From an uncultured Campylobacter sp. (GTDB taxonomy: Bacteria; Campylobacterota; Campylobacteria; Campylobacterales; Campylobacteraceae), in contig NZ_CALLWC010000017.1 of assembly GCF_938015785.1 (NCBI RefSeq), positions 1 to 35,911 on the forward strand: a DNA stretch of 35,911 bases. The letters are read 5' to 3'. A program made the position numbers and the translations under genes. Shown here piece by piece: positions 16,556 to 24,050 of this stretch. Below the pieces are notes generated by a model. It saw nothing but the letters and a program-made list of their open reading frames with translations. It was not told where the DNA came from and did not search any database. Position 1 is the first letter of the stretch, and each line of letters begins with the position of its first letter.

Positions 16556-17884
16556 TTATTCGCCCAGGAAGTATTTCAGATCCGCCTGCGCGTCGCCGCT
16601 GATTAGGCGAAGGCCGAAATTTTGCACCAAAAAGCCCAAAATTTCGTCGTTGAAAAACTCAGGCACCGTAGGACCCACGTTGATATTCTTAACGCCTAGG
16701 CTAAACAGCGCAAGCAGGATGATGACCGCCTTTTGCTCCATCCACATCAGCACGATCGAAACCGGCAGGTCGTTTACCGCGATGCCCGTAGCCTCGCTAA
16801 GCGCAAGGGCGATCTTGACCGCGCCGTTGCTGTCGTTGCACTGGCCTAGATCGATATAGCGCGGAAGCTCGGTGCCGGGCACGTTTCCGAAATCCACGTC
16901 ATTGAAGCGGAATTTGCCGCAGCTGGAGGTCAAAATCACGCAGTCCTTCGGCAGGCTAAGCGCTAGCTCGCGGTAATACTCGCGTCCTTTACCCGGCGCG
17001 TCGCAGCCTGCGATAACGAAAAAGCGGCGGATTTTGCCAGATTTGATCGCGTCTAAAATTTGCGGCGCGAGGCTCAAAATCGTCTTGTAGTGTCCGCCCG
17101 TCACCAAGCTCTCGTCGCTATCCATACTCACGTCGCCGCATGCAAGCGCGCACTCGATGAGCGGCGTAAAATCATCGTTTTGGATATGCTTGATCCCGTC
17201 TGTGCCCGCGATAGAGTAGCCAAACAGCCTGTCTGCGTAGCTACAGGATGAGCGAAGCGGCACGATGCAGTTAGTAGTCATCAAAATCGCGCCCTTAAAT
17301 TCGTTGAAAAGCTTGGTCTGATCGAACCACGCCTTGCCGACGTTGCCCTTTAGGTGCGGATACTTGCGAAGCTGCGGATAGCCGTGCGCAGGAAGCATCT
17401 CGGAGTGGGTGTAGATATTGATGCCTTTGCCCTCGGTCGCTTTTAGTAGCGCCTCAAGAGCGTGTAGGTTGTGTCCGCTAACCAAAATCGCCTTGCCCTC
17501 GACCTTGTTTTGGCTAACTTTAACCGGGGTCGGTACGCCGAATTTTGCGGTATGCGCCTCGCTTAAGATATCCATCATCTGCACGCCCGCGCTTCCGACG
17601 GCCATCAGCTGCGCGATATGCTCGTCAAAGTTAAAATTTGAGTTCGTCAACGTGAAATACAGCGTATCCGCCATAACGGTATCGACCGCGCTAGTATCGG
17701 CGCCGAGCTCGTGCGCGTGGTGGCGGTAGGCGCTAAGGCCCTTAAGTCCGAAAACCATAGTGTCTTGAAGTAACGCTAGCGTCGAGGTTTTGCCGCAGGT
17801 GCCTTTGCTTTGGCCCTTTGCGCCGCAGCCCTCCGGCGCGCTCATTTGACACTGATGACAGAACATCTCTAGATTGTCGCTCAT
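16556..17884 (-). CDS. hcp: Hydroxylamine reductase / hybrid-cluster protein
   Basis: A 442-residue iron-sulfur enzyme linked to NO and hydroxylamine detoxification. The N-terminal cluster cysteines are C9, C12, C20 and C30 (CHQC, EGC, GTC), spacing CX2CX7CX9C. Hybrid-cluster ligands are visible in order: His in SGHNLHAL, Glu in HSEMLPAHGYP, Cys in TTNCIVPL, IAGCDAPGKG, TSSCGKFRF and GQCNDSNGA, and Glu/Lys in WMEQKAV. It is about 100 residues shorter than the roughly 550-residue E. coli and Desulfovibrio enzymes, lacking part of the first helical domain, as in short-form Hcp proteins. The frame extends 32 codons upstream, but the ATG at 17884 has AAAGGA before it and begins the conserved MSDNLEMFC. 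An FNR-like palindrome lies 60-75 bp upstream. Confidence 0.94.
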   Translation of the reverse strand: MSDNLEMFCHQCQMSAPEGCGAKGQSKGTCGKTSTLALLQDTMVFGLKGLSAYRHHAHELGADTSAVDTVMADTLYFTLTNSNFNFDEHIAQLMAVGSAGVQMMDILSEAHTAKFGVPTPVKVSQNKVEGKAILVSGHNLHALEALLKATEGKGINIYTHSEMLPAHGYPQLRKYPHLKGNVGKAWFDQTKLFNEFKGAILMTTNCIVPLRSSCSYADRLFGYSIAGTDGIKHIQNDDFTPLIECALACGDVSMDSDESLVTGGHYKTILSLAPQILDAIKSGKIRRFFVIAGCDAPGKGREYYRELALSLPKDCVILTSSCGKFRFNDVDFGNVPGTELPRYIDLGQCNDSNGAVKIALALSEATGIAVNDLPVSIVLMWMEQKAVIILLALFSLGVKNINVGPTVPEFFNDEILGFLVQNFGLRLISGDAQADLKYFLGE

Positions 17885-17943
17885 AGAAAATCCTTTGTAA
17901 AAAAATTTAGTTGGTAATTTTAAGATTTTATTTAGGCAAAAAA

Positions 17944-17959
17944 ATTGATTATAATCAAT
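17944..17959 (-). promoter_or_regulatory. FNR/HcpR-like palindrome overlapping the hcp promoter
   Basis: ATTGATTATAATCAAT is a perfect 16-bp palindrome. It contains TTGAT-N4-ATCAA, the FNR-type consensus, and on the minus strand a TATAAT -10 box (17948-17953) lies within it. A CRP/FNR-family regulator bound here would cover the -10 element, suggesting repression rather than classical activation if this is the true promoter. Confidence 0.6.
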
Positions 17960-18159
17960 AAAATGGCTAAATTTTATCAAATTTATTTACAAAATGAGAA
18001 TTTTAAATTTTATAAAAGGTATTCTAGATTGCTTAGAAAGTATAACGAGAAATTAGAATATTAAAAAATTTCTGGAACAAATTTTTATAAAACTAAGAAA
18101 ACTTAAAGCTCTTTAAACATCGATAAAATCAGGGGTCTAAAGGAATTTTTGAGTATATA

Positions 18160-18234
18160 TGGCTCCGGATGCTGGATTCGAACCAGCGACCAAGCGGTTA
18201 ACAGCCGCCTACTCTACCGCTGAGCTAATCCGGA
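18160..18234 (-). tRNA. tRNA-Asn (GTT)
   Basis: 75 nt with encoded CCA. The acceptor stem starts TCCGGAT, the T-loop is GGTTCGAATCC, and the anticodon loop CTGTTAA gives GTT. It is the last of six tRNA genes in one minus-strand array. Confidence 0.95.
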
Positions 18235-18248
18235 ACGCGTAGAATGGA

Positions 18249-18333
18249 TGGTGCGGATGAAAGGACTTGAACCTTCATGCCGTGAGGCGCCAGATCCTAA
18301 GTCTGGTGTGTCTGCCAATTTCACCACATCCGC
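18249..18333 (-). tRNA. tRNA-Leu (TAG)
   Basis: 85 nt with encoded CCA and the long variable arm of a class II tRNA. The acceptor starts GCGGATG, the anticodon loop CTTAGGA gives TAG, and the T-loop is GGTTCAAGTCC. Confidence 0.95.
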
Positions 18334-18382
18334 AAAAAAGAAAGCGCATATTAGCCAAAAAGCTCTTAATATGAGCTTAATA

Positions 18383-18459
18383 TGGTACGCCCAAGAGGAT
18401 TCGAACCTCTGGCCTACGGCTTAGAAGGCCGTTGCTCTATCCAACTGAGCTATGAGCGC
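18383..18459 (-). tRNA. tRNA-Arg (TCT)
   Basis: 77 nt with encoded CCA. The acceptor starts GCGCTCA and the anticodon loop CTTCTAA gives TCT, reading AGA/AGG. It closely resembles the next tRNA-Arg upstream in the array (same D-arm, GCGCTC start), suggesting a duplication with anticodon change. Confidence 0.95.
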
Positions 18460-18474
18460 AAAATATCAAATCAG

Positions 18475-18551
18475 TGGTACGCTCGAAAGGAGTCGAACCT
18501 TCAACCTACAGATCCGAAGTCTGTTGCTCTATCCAATTGAGCTACGAGCGC
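18475..18551 (-). tRNA. tRNA-Arg (TCG)
   Basis: 77 nt with encoded CCA. The acceptor starts GCGCTCG and the anticodon loop CTTCGGA gives TCG, for CGA/CGG. A near copy of the neighbouring tRNA-Arg (TCT) through the D-arm. Confidence 0.93.
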
Positions 18552-18557
18552 ATAAAG

Positions 18558-18635
18558 TGGGGTGAGTTGTGGGAATCGAACCCACGACCCTCAGGACCAC
18601 AATCTGATGCTCTAACCTACTGAGCTAAACTCACC
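18558..18635 (-). tRNA. tRNA-His (GTG)
   Basis: 78 nt including the extra 5' G (G-1) that faces C73, and encoded CCA. The anticodon loop TTGTGGT gives GTG. The anticodon stem TCAGA/CCTGA has one A-C mismatch next to the loop. Confidence 0.94.
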
Positions 18636-18639
18636 ACAA

Positions 18640-18716
<77 letters not shown>

Positions 18717-18745
18717 TATATTTTCGTGGATTGAATGAAAAGCGT

Positions 18746-18751
18746 ATTATA
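18746..18751 (-). promoter_or_regulatory. -10 box of the tRNA array
   Basis: The minus strand reads ATATATAATACGC here, a TATAAT box about 30 bp upstream of tRNA-Pro, the first gene of the array. Confidence 0.5.
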
Positions 18752-18790
18752 TATATTTTTTCTTAAATTCCGCTTTTTGCGGCTTTAAAT

Positions 18791-19420
18791 TTAATGAAAT
18801 TTAGCAAGCCCTATCTGTTTTTCTAAATTTTTCAACAAAATTTGCATCAGCACTAGCCCCTTCATGCGGTGTGAAATTTTAAATTTCACCGCAGCAGGCA
18901 GCTCTCCGATCGTGCGGTCAAATCCGCGCGGAATAAACATAAAATCGTATCCGAATCCGTTTTGCCCCCGCTGCTGCGTTATCGCCGTACCGTGCATAAA
19001 GCCGTGCGTACAAAACTCGCCCAGAGCGCATTTTAGCGCGATCGCTGCCGTGTAATGCGCGGATGAGGAGTCTAAATTTAAAGCTCTCAGTTCGCTTGCT
19101 AGTTTCTCGCGATTGCTTGCATCCGTTGCATCTGAGCCGCTAAAGCGCGCCGAAAATATCCCCGGAGCCCCGCCCAGCGCATCCACGCAGATACCGCTAT
19201 CATCGCTTAGCACAAAAAATTCGCTCTGCAAATTTTTACTTTTTAGCGCCTCATGCACTGCGCGAACTTTAATAAGCGCGTTTTGTTTGAAGCTCGTGCC
19301 GCACTCGTCGATTTCAAAAGGATCCAGCACCTCGTCGAGCGCACACACGTCGTATTCCGTGAAAAATTCTTTTATCTCTTTTACTTTATTTTTGTTGCTC
19401 GTCGCAAGTAAAATTTTCAT
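18791..19420 (-). CDS. rdgB: XTP/dITP pyrophosphatase (non-canonical purine NTPase, RdgB/HAM1)
   Basis: A 209-residue cytosolic house-cleaning enzyme that hydrolyses dITP/XTP to monophosphates and so keeps deaminated purines out of DNA. The N-terminal substrate loop is ATSNKNKVKEIKEF; the metal and active-site motif is SDDSGICVDALGGAPGIFSARFSG (about residues 72-95); the C-terminal part has GQNGFGYDFMFIPRG and ISHRMKGL, all typical. Length is normal. It is divergent from the MFS gene at 19526 and lies just upstream of the tRNA promoter, reading in the same direction. Confidence 0.95.
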   Translation of the reverse strand: MKILLATSNKNKVKEIKEFFTEYDVCALDEVLDPFEIDECGTSFKQNALIKVRAVHEALKSKNLQSEFFVLSDDSGICVDALGGAPGIFSARFSGSDATDASNREKLASELRALNLDSSSAHYTAAIALKCALGEFCTHGFMHGTAITQQRGQNGFGYDFMFIPRGFDRTIGELPAAVKFKISHRMKGLVLMQILLKNLEKQIGLAKFH

Positions 19421-19484
19421 CCGCTCTCCTTAAATTTAATGCGCCATTTTACCCAAAATCAAAGAATTCATTACGATTTTTGGC

Positions 19485-19490
19485 TATAAT
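19485..19490 (+). promoter_or_regulatory. -10 box of the yajR-moeA operon
   Basis: TTGGCTATAAT ends at 19490, 35 bp before the MFS start codon. The gctataat form recurs before other genes in this window. Confidence 0.55.
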
Positions 19491-19525
19491 CGGCACAAAT
19501 TTCATATTATTTGAGGTCTAAGATT

Positions 19526-20824
19526 ATGCTAAAAAGCGTTCTTCCGCTTAGTTTTATCATCGCTACGAGGTTTTTTGGATTATTTATTTTGCTACCCGTG
19601 CTTAGCCTGTATGCATTGAGCTTGCACGGCGCAAACGAAAGCCTAGTGGGGCTACTTTTTGGAATTTATGCGATTATGCAAGTGATTTTGCAAACGCCAT
19701 TTGGAGTGTTAAGCGATAAGATCGGACGTAAAAAAACCCTTGCGATAGGACTGGCGCTTTTTATCGTGGGCGCTTGCGTTTGCGCGGCGAGCGAGAGCAT
19801 TTATACGATGATTTTTGGGCGTTTTTTGCAAGGCTGCGGTGCTGTAGGAGCCGTAGCTACCGCACTAATTAGCGATTTTACGCGGGAGGAAGAGCGCGGT
19901 AAGGCGATGGCGGTAATGGGCGCGATGATAGGCGTGAGCTTTGGTGTCGCAATGATTTTAAGTCCGCTTTTAAGCGCCAAATTTGGGCTTGCCAGCCTAT
20001 TTCATCTAAGTTCGGCGCTTACGCTTTTATGTTTGATGCTGCTTTTTTTCGTAGTACCTACCGAACCGCATATCCGCTCCCTGCGCCAAAAGGTCCCGCT
20101 CGGCTCACTTTTGAGTGACAAAAATTTAATGCTTATGAATTTAACGAATTTTTTTCAAAAAGCTTTCATGACGGCAGCATTTTTTCTAATTCCAATTTTG
20201 CTCGTGCAAAAATTCGGACTTTCCAAAAGTGATTTGACCAAAATTTATGCTCTAGGCGCTATTTTCGGCTTTACCGCGATGGGCGCGAGCGGTGCTTTAG
20301 GCGAAAAGCGCGCGCTAGCTAAGCAAATTCTACTTATCGGTATTTGCTTTTTCATCGCTTCGTATTTGATTTTTGCGTTTGCTAGCGGGGCGAGCGCTTT
20401 CGTGGTGGGTGTGATGCTCTTTTTCGTGGGATTTAACGCGCATGAGCCCATTATGCAAAGCCTTGCGTCCAAATTTGCCAAAGTCGCTCAAAAAGGCGCC
20501 GCGCTTGGAATTTTTAATTCGTTCGGATTTTTTGGCAGTTTTTTGGGCGGGCTATGCGGCGGCGCACTTTTTGGCAAAATTGGCATCGAAGCGCTAGGCA
20601 TTGGCGTCGCGGTTTTGGGTGTGATCTGGCTTGTGCTACTTTCTAGGCTGAGCGATCCAAAACTTTTTAAGAATTTATACTTTCCTAAAGGCGGCGATTT
20701 TTCCACACTACAGGGCGTAAAAGGCATTATTGAAATTTACGAGACCGATGGCGAACTCGTTGTGAAATTTAACTCGAAATTGATAAATGAAGATCAAATT
20801 TATAAAATCGTAGGAGGCAAATGA
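19526..20824 (+). CDS. yajR: MFS transporter, YajR-like, with C-terminal YAM-type domain
   Basis: A 432-residue inner-membrane transporter with about twelve helices. The MFS signature between helices 2 and 3 is GVLSDKIGRKKTLAIGL, and GRFLQGCGAVGAVATALISD is the helix 4-5 motif of drug/H+ antiporters. After the last helix (about residue 385) comes a soluble tail, LQGVKGIIEIYETDGELVVKFNSKLINEDQI, resembling the ferredoxin-like YAM domain of E. coli YajR. The substrate is unknown. The frame opens at a TTG at 19511, but the ATG at 19526 has GAGG nine bases upstream and begins the natural N terminus. The stop overlaps the moeA start, so the two are translationally coupled. Confidence 0.85.
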   Translation: MLKSVLPLSFIIATRFFGLFILLPVLSLYALSLHGANESLVGLLFGIYAIMQVILQTPFGVLSDKIGRKKTLAIGLALFIVGACVCAASESIYTMIFGRFLQGCGAVGAVATALISDFTREEERGKAMAVMGAMIGVSFGVAMILSPLLSAKFGLASLFHLSSALTLLCLMLLFFVVPTEPHIRSLRQKVPLGSLLSDKNLMLMNLTNFFQKAFMTAAFFLIPILLVQKFGLSKSDLTKIYALGAIFGFTAMGASGALGEKRALAKQILLIGICFFIASYLIFAFASGASAFVVGVMLFFVGFNAHEPIMQSLASKFAKVAQKGAALGIFNSFGFFGSFLGGLCGGALFGKIGIEALGIGVAVLGVIWLVLLSRLSDPKLFKNLYFPKGGDFSTLQGVKGIIEIYETDGELVVKFNSKLINEDQIYKIVGGK

Positions 20825-22032
20825 TGGAATTTGAAAAATTTGAAAGCGCGATGGAGCGCTTCGCAAACATAGTGCAAAAGTCCTCGCGCATCGAGAAGGT
20901 CGCGATCACTCAGGCGCTGGGGCGTATTTTAGCAAGTGACGTCGCAGCGCCTTTTAGCACCCCGCGCCGCCCGACCGCCGCGATGGACGGATACGCGCTA
21001 AAGGGCGCGGATCTAAGCGAGGGGGCTAAATTTAAGATTGTCGGCACGACGCCTGCAGGCAAGATGCCTGGCGCCGCAGCAAAGGCGGGCGAGTGCGTCA
21101 AGACCTTCACCGGCGGGCTAATGTGTGAGGGCGGCGACACGCTTCTGCCGATCGAAAACGTGCAGGTGCAAGGCGGCGAAATCATCGTCACAAAGCCTGT
21201 CACGGCGGGTTTTGCCGTGCGCGCGGCGGGCGAGAGCTACCGCGAGGGTGAACTTTTGCTTCGTAGCGGCACGAAGCTCGGCTTTTCGCAGATCGCGCTG
21301 CTAGCCGAGCTTGGTCTATTTCACATAAGCGTATTCGTCCGCCCAAAAGTAGCGATTCTAGCCACAGGCAGCGAAATCAAGGATCTGGGCGAGAGGCTCG
21401 AAAACGACGCTCAAATTTATAGCTCCAATCACATCGCGCTTGCAAATTTAGTAACGCAACTAGGCTGCGAAGCGATGATAATGTCTCTAGTACGCGATGA
21501 CGAAAAGGAGCTAGAAGGCGCGATCTTATCGGCTTTACAGAGCGCAGACATACTTCTAACTAGCGGCGGAGTGAGCGTCGGAGACTACGACTTCGTGCAA
21601 AGCACGCTACAATCAAAATTTGAGCTAATTGTAAAAGGCGCGGCGATCAAACCGGGCCGCCACGTGCGCGTAGCTAAAACCGGCGAAAAATATATCTTCG
21701 CATTCCCGGGCTTCCCCCTCTCGGCGCTCATTACGTGCATTTTGTTTTTGCGCGTATATTTGCAAAGATCCTTCGGCGTGCACGAAAACACCGAATTTAG
21801 CGCAATCTTGGATCACGACTACGTAAAAAAGACGCCGTGGCTTGAGTTTATGCCCGCCGTCTTGCAAAACAGAGACGGGCAGCTTTTTGTTAGCCTGCAA
21901 AGCAAAAAGCAAGGCTCCAGCGCGATTTTGAACAATTTAGACGACGATAGCGTCCTGCTCGTCGCGCCGCTCGAAGTAAAAGAGCTCAAAAAAGGCGAGC
22001 TCGTGCGCGTAATCTCGGTACCTAAAATTTAG
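20824..22032 (+). CDS. moeA: Molybdopterin molybdenumtransferase MoeA
   Basis: A 402-residue enzyme that inserts molybdate into adenylylated molybdopterin, the last common step of molybdenum cofactor synthesis. Motifs in order: RRPTAAMDGYAL (about residues 46-57), FTGGLMCEGGDTLLPIE, the molybdopterin-binding core LLTSGGVSVGDYDFVQ (about 241-256), KPGRHVRVA and FPGFPLSALI, then the C-terminal beta domain. Two ATGs are adjacent (20821 and 20824); AGGAGG at 20812-20817 is only 3 bp from the first and 6 bp from the second, so I use the second. Either start overlaps the MFS stop. It supplies cofactor to enzymes such as the TorA-like reductase in this window. Confidence 0.95.
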   Translation: MEFEKFESAMERFANIVQKSSRIEKVAITQALGRILASDVAAPFSTPRRPTAAMDGYALKGADLSEGAKFKIVGTTPAGKMPGAAAKAGECVKTFTGGLMCEGGDTLLPIENVQVQGGEIIVTKPVTAGFAVRAAGESYREGELLLRSGTKLGFSQIALLAELGLFHISVFVRPKVAILATGSEIKDLGERLENDAQIYSSNHIALANLVTQLGCEAMIMSLVRDDEKELEGAILSALQSADILLTSGGVSVGDYDFVQSTLQSKFELIVKGAAIKPGRHVRVAKTGEKYIFAFPGFPLSALITCILFLRVYLQRSFGVHENTEFSAILDHDYVKKTPWLEFMPAVLQNRDGQLFVSLQSKKQGSSAILNNLDDDSVLLVAPLEVKELKKGELVRVISVPKI

Positions 22033-22377
22033 CGCGTAGCGTTTCGGCGGTAGTTGCGGCGGTAGATAGAATTTTAACTGCCGCAAAGGTTAAAATTTTG
22101 CCGCTGCGAAGCGCTAAATTTAGTCGCAAAAGCTCTGATTTAGGATTTTGAAAAGTTGAAATTTAGACCCAAATATCGCGCGCCGCGGCAGGCTCATTAG
22201 AAATTTTACTGCGCGGCGCTATACAGCGAGTGCGCCAAATCTTTGCCGCCGCGCAATTTCAGCTCCAAGTTGCTTTGCGGGTGAAATTCGGGTATTTGCG
22301 AGAGATAAAGTAAAAATGAAAGATAAATTTTATGGCGTCCGAGTGGGCGTTTTCGGCGAATACAAAGCAGGTGCAAA
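22033..22377. other. Intergenic spacer, no gene seen
   Basis: A 345-bp stretch between two same-strand genes. It has GC-rich pieces alternating with AAATTT/GAATTT words and imperfect inverted repeats (tagcgc just after moeA, gcgcta 75-90 bp on). No open frame with a ribosome site, tRNA or clear terminator is seen. Confidence 0.4.
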
Positions 22378-22890
22378 ATGAGCCAAACCCACCCTTTTAA
22401 GCCGATTTTCGATCAAAATTCTAAAATTTTAATCCTCGGCTCCTTTCCCTCCGTCGTTTCTCGTAAATTTGGCTTTTACTACGCAAATCCGCAAAATCGC
22501 TTCTGGCGGGTGCTGGCGCAAATTTTAAATGCGCCGCCACCTGCGAGCACGGATGAAAAGATAAAATTCCTACTCGCCCGCGGCATCGCCGTCTACGACG
22601 CGGCGATCTGCTGCGAGATAAAGGGCTCGAGCGACGCCAAAATGACCGCCGTCGAGCCCGCAAATTTGGAGCCGATCTTTAGCGGAGCGCGCATCGTGCA
22701 GGTGTTCGCAAACGGCGGCAAGGCGCACGAAATCTGCGAAAAACATCTAAAAACTCAAATTTTAAACGCAACCGGCAAAGAGCCCGTCAAGTTACCCTCG
22801 ACTAGCCCCGCAAACGCAAATTTTAGCTTTGAAAGGCTCGTGCGCGAGTGGACGATCGTCGCGGATATGTTAAAGCGCGCCGAAATTTAG
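22378..22890 (+). CDS. DNA-deoxyinosine (hypoxanthine) glycosylase, UDG superfamily family 6
   Basis: A 170-residue DNA repair enzyme that would remove hypoxanthine arising from adenine deamination. Visible motifs are ILILGSFPSVVSRK (motif A region), YYANPQNRFWRVLAQIL (conserved NPQNRFW of this family, carrying its catalytic Asn), GIAVYDAAICCEIKGSSD and the C-terminal LPSTSPANANFSFERL, where the STSPAN segment corresponds to the DNA-intercalating loop of the superfamily. The length fits. It is a single gene with AAAGCAGGTG upstream. With rdgB (dITP removal) this window encodes both a pool-cleaning and a base-excision defence against hypoxanthine. Confidence 0.88.
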   Translation: MSQTHPFKPIFDQNSKILILGSFPSVVSRKFGFYYANPQNRFWRVLAQILNAPPPASTDEKIKFLLARGIAVYDAAICCEIKGSSDAKMTAVEPANLEPIFSGARIVQVFANGGKAHEICEKHLKTQILNATGKEPVKLPSTSPANANFSFERLVREWTIVADMLKRAEI

Positions 22891-23054
22891 CGCTCGGCTC
22901 CCTTAAGCAGCGCGCGCGAGGCTTACGGGTACATGGCTGCGTGCCGCCAGCGCCAAAAACCAAACCATCAGCCTAAACTCCGTGAGGATTTATCTAAAAT
23001 TTAGCTTCAAATTTTAAAATTCTCTAAATTTAACCAAGCCAAAGGAAGCAAAAT

Positions 23055-23111
23055 ATGAAAACCAGCAAAGCCGTGCAAAATTCGTTCAATTTGGGCTTAA
23101 ATTTAATGTGA
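23055..23111 (+). other. Ribosome site, start codon and premature TGA upstream of the MORN gene
   Basis: AAAGGAAG at 23041-23048 precedes an ATG at 23055, the only well-placed start near the MORN protein and in its frame. It reads MKTSKAVQNSFNLGLNLM and then TGA at 23109-23111. Past the stop the same frame continues without interruption into KLLLLLPFLALGAQA, a signal-peptide core. Alternatively, a GTG at 23108 followed by removal of one A from the AAA at about 23135-23137 would give MKFHFFKRIK joined to LLLLL, an even better signal peptide. Either way the intact start is missing. Confidence 0.65.
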
Positions 23112-23159
23112 AATTTCACTTTTTCAAGCGCATTAAAGCTCCTGCTTCTGCTTCCGTTT

Positions 23160-24050
23160 TTGGCGCTAGGCGCGCAAGCTCTGGAGCCAAAAATCGTAAT
23201 GCAGCCCGAGCCGGTCCTGAAAAACGGCCTGTATTTCGTAGCGGACAAGCCCTACAGCGGGACGCTCAAGGTGCTGCACTACAGCGCCGAGGATCTCTAC
23301 GACGTAAATTTTATGGGCGTCGTCTATCCCGGGCTAAAGCCGCTGCCGCCGACGCTAATTCGCGAGATCGACGTAAAGAACGGCACCGCGGTGTGCGAGC
23401 GCGATTACTTTGACGGCAGAGATAAGCCCTCAAACGAATATCCGCTAAAGGGCGGCCTGTACGACGGCGTCGCGAAGAGCTACTACGCAGATAGCGGCGA
23501 GCTGAGATCGCAGAGCGAATACAAAGCCGGCAAGCGCGAGGGTTTTTACAAGCTGTATTATCAAGGAAGCGGCAAGCTAAAGCAGCAGGGCGCGTATAAA
23601 GCGGATAGGCGCGAGGGCGTTTTCACCGACTACTACGAAAGCGGCGAAGTAAGCGCGCGCCATCCGTATAAGGGCGGGCTGCGAAACGGCAAGGACGTGG
23701 ATTATTACAAAAGCGGCAAAGTGCGCGGCGTGCGAACATACAAAGCGGGCAAGCGCCAAGGTATGGAAAAATGGTATTACGAAAGCGGCGCGCTAAAGCA
23801 GACGGGCGCATACAAGGATGACCGCAAACAGGGCGTTTGGAAGTTATTTTACGAGGACGGCAAGACGCGCGTAGTCGAAAATTTCAAAGACGGCGAGCGC
23901 GATGGCGCCGTGCGCGAATACTACAGGGGCGGCGCGCTGCAAGGCGAATACGAGTTTGAGCGCGGCAGGCTCGTGCGCGCCAAAAAATACGACGAAAGCG
24001 GCAAACTAATCAGCGACAAATCCGATAAAAACGGGCTAGCAAGGGAGTAA
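23160..24050 (+). CDS. MORN-repeat/YwqK-family protein, 5' end disrupted
   Basis: The open body gives 296 residues from a TTG at 23160, and the frame is open from 23112. From about residue 100 it consists of tandem repeats of about 23-24 residues with a Y-Y-x-S-G-x-(L/V) core (KLYYQGSGKLKQQGAYK, DYYESGEVSARHPYK, DYYKSGKVRGVRTYK, KWYYESGALKQTGAYK, KLFYEDGKTRVVENFK, EYYRGGALQGEYEF), the MORN_2/YwqK pattern. The name 'toxin-antitoxin YwqK antitoxin' used for the family rests on little; function is unknown. Residues just upstream of the TTG form a signal-peptide core, so the ancestral protein was exported. No credible start remains, so it may be a recent pseudogene or carry a sequencing error. 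Confidence 0.75.
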   Translation: MALGAQALEPKIVMQPEPVLKNGLYFVADKPYSGTLKVLHYSAEDLYDVNFMGVVYPGLKPLPPTLIREIDVKNGTAVCERDYFDGRDKPSNEYPLKGGLYDGVAKSYYADSGELRSQSEYKAGKREGFYKLYYQGSGKLKQQGAYKADRREGVFTDYYESGEVSARHPYKGGLRNGKDVDYYKSGKVRGVRTYKAGKRQGMEKWYYESGALKQTGAYKDDRKQGVWKLFYEDGKTRVVENFKDGERDGAVREYYRGGALQGEYEFERGRLVRAKKYDESGKLISDKSDKNGLARE

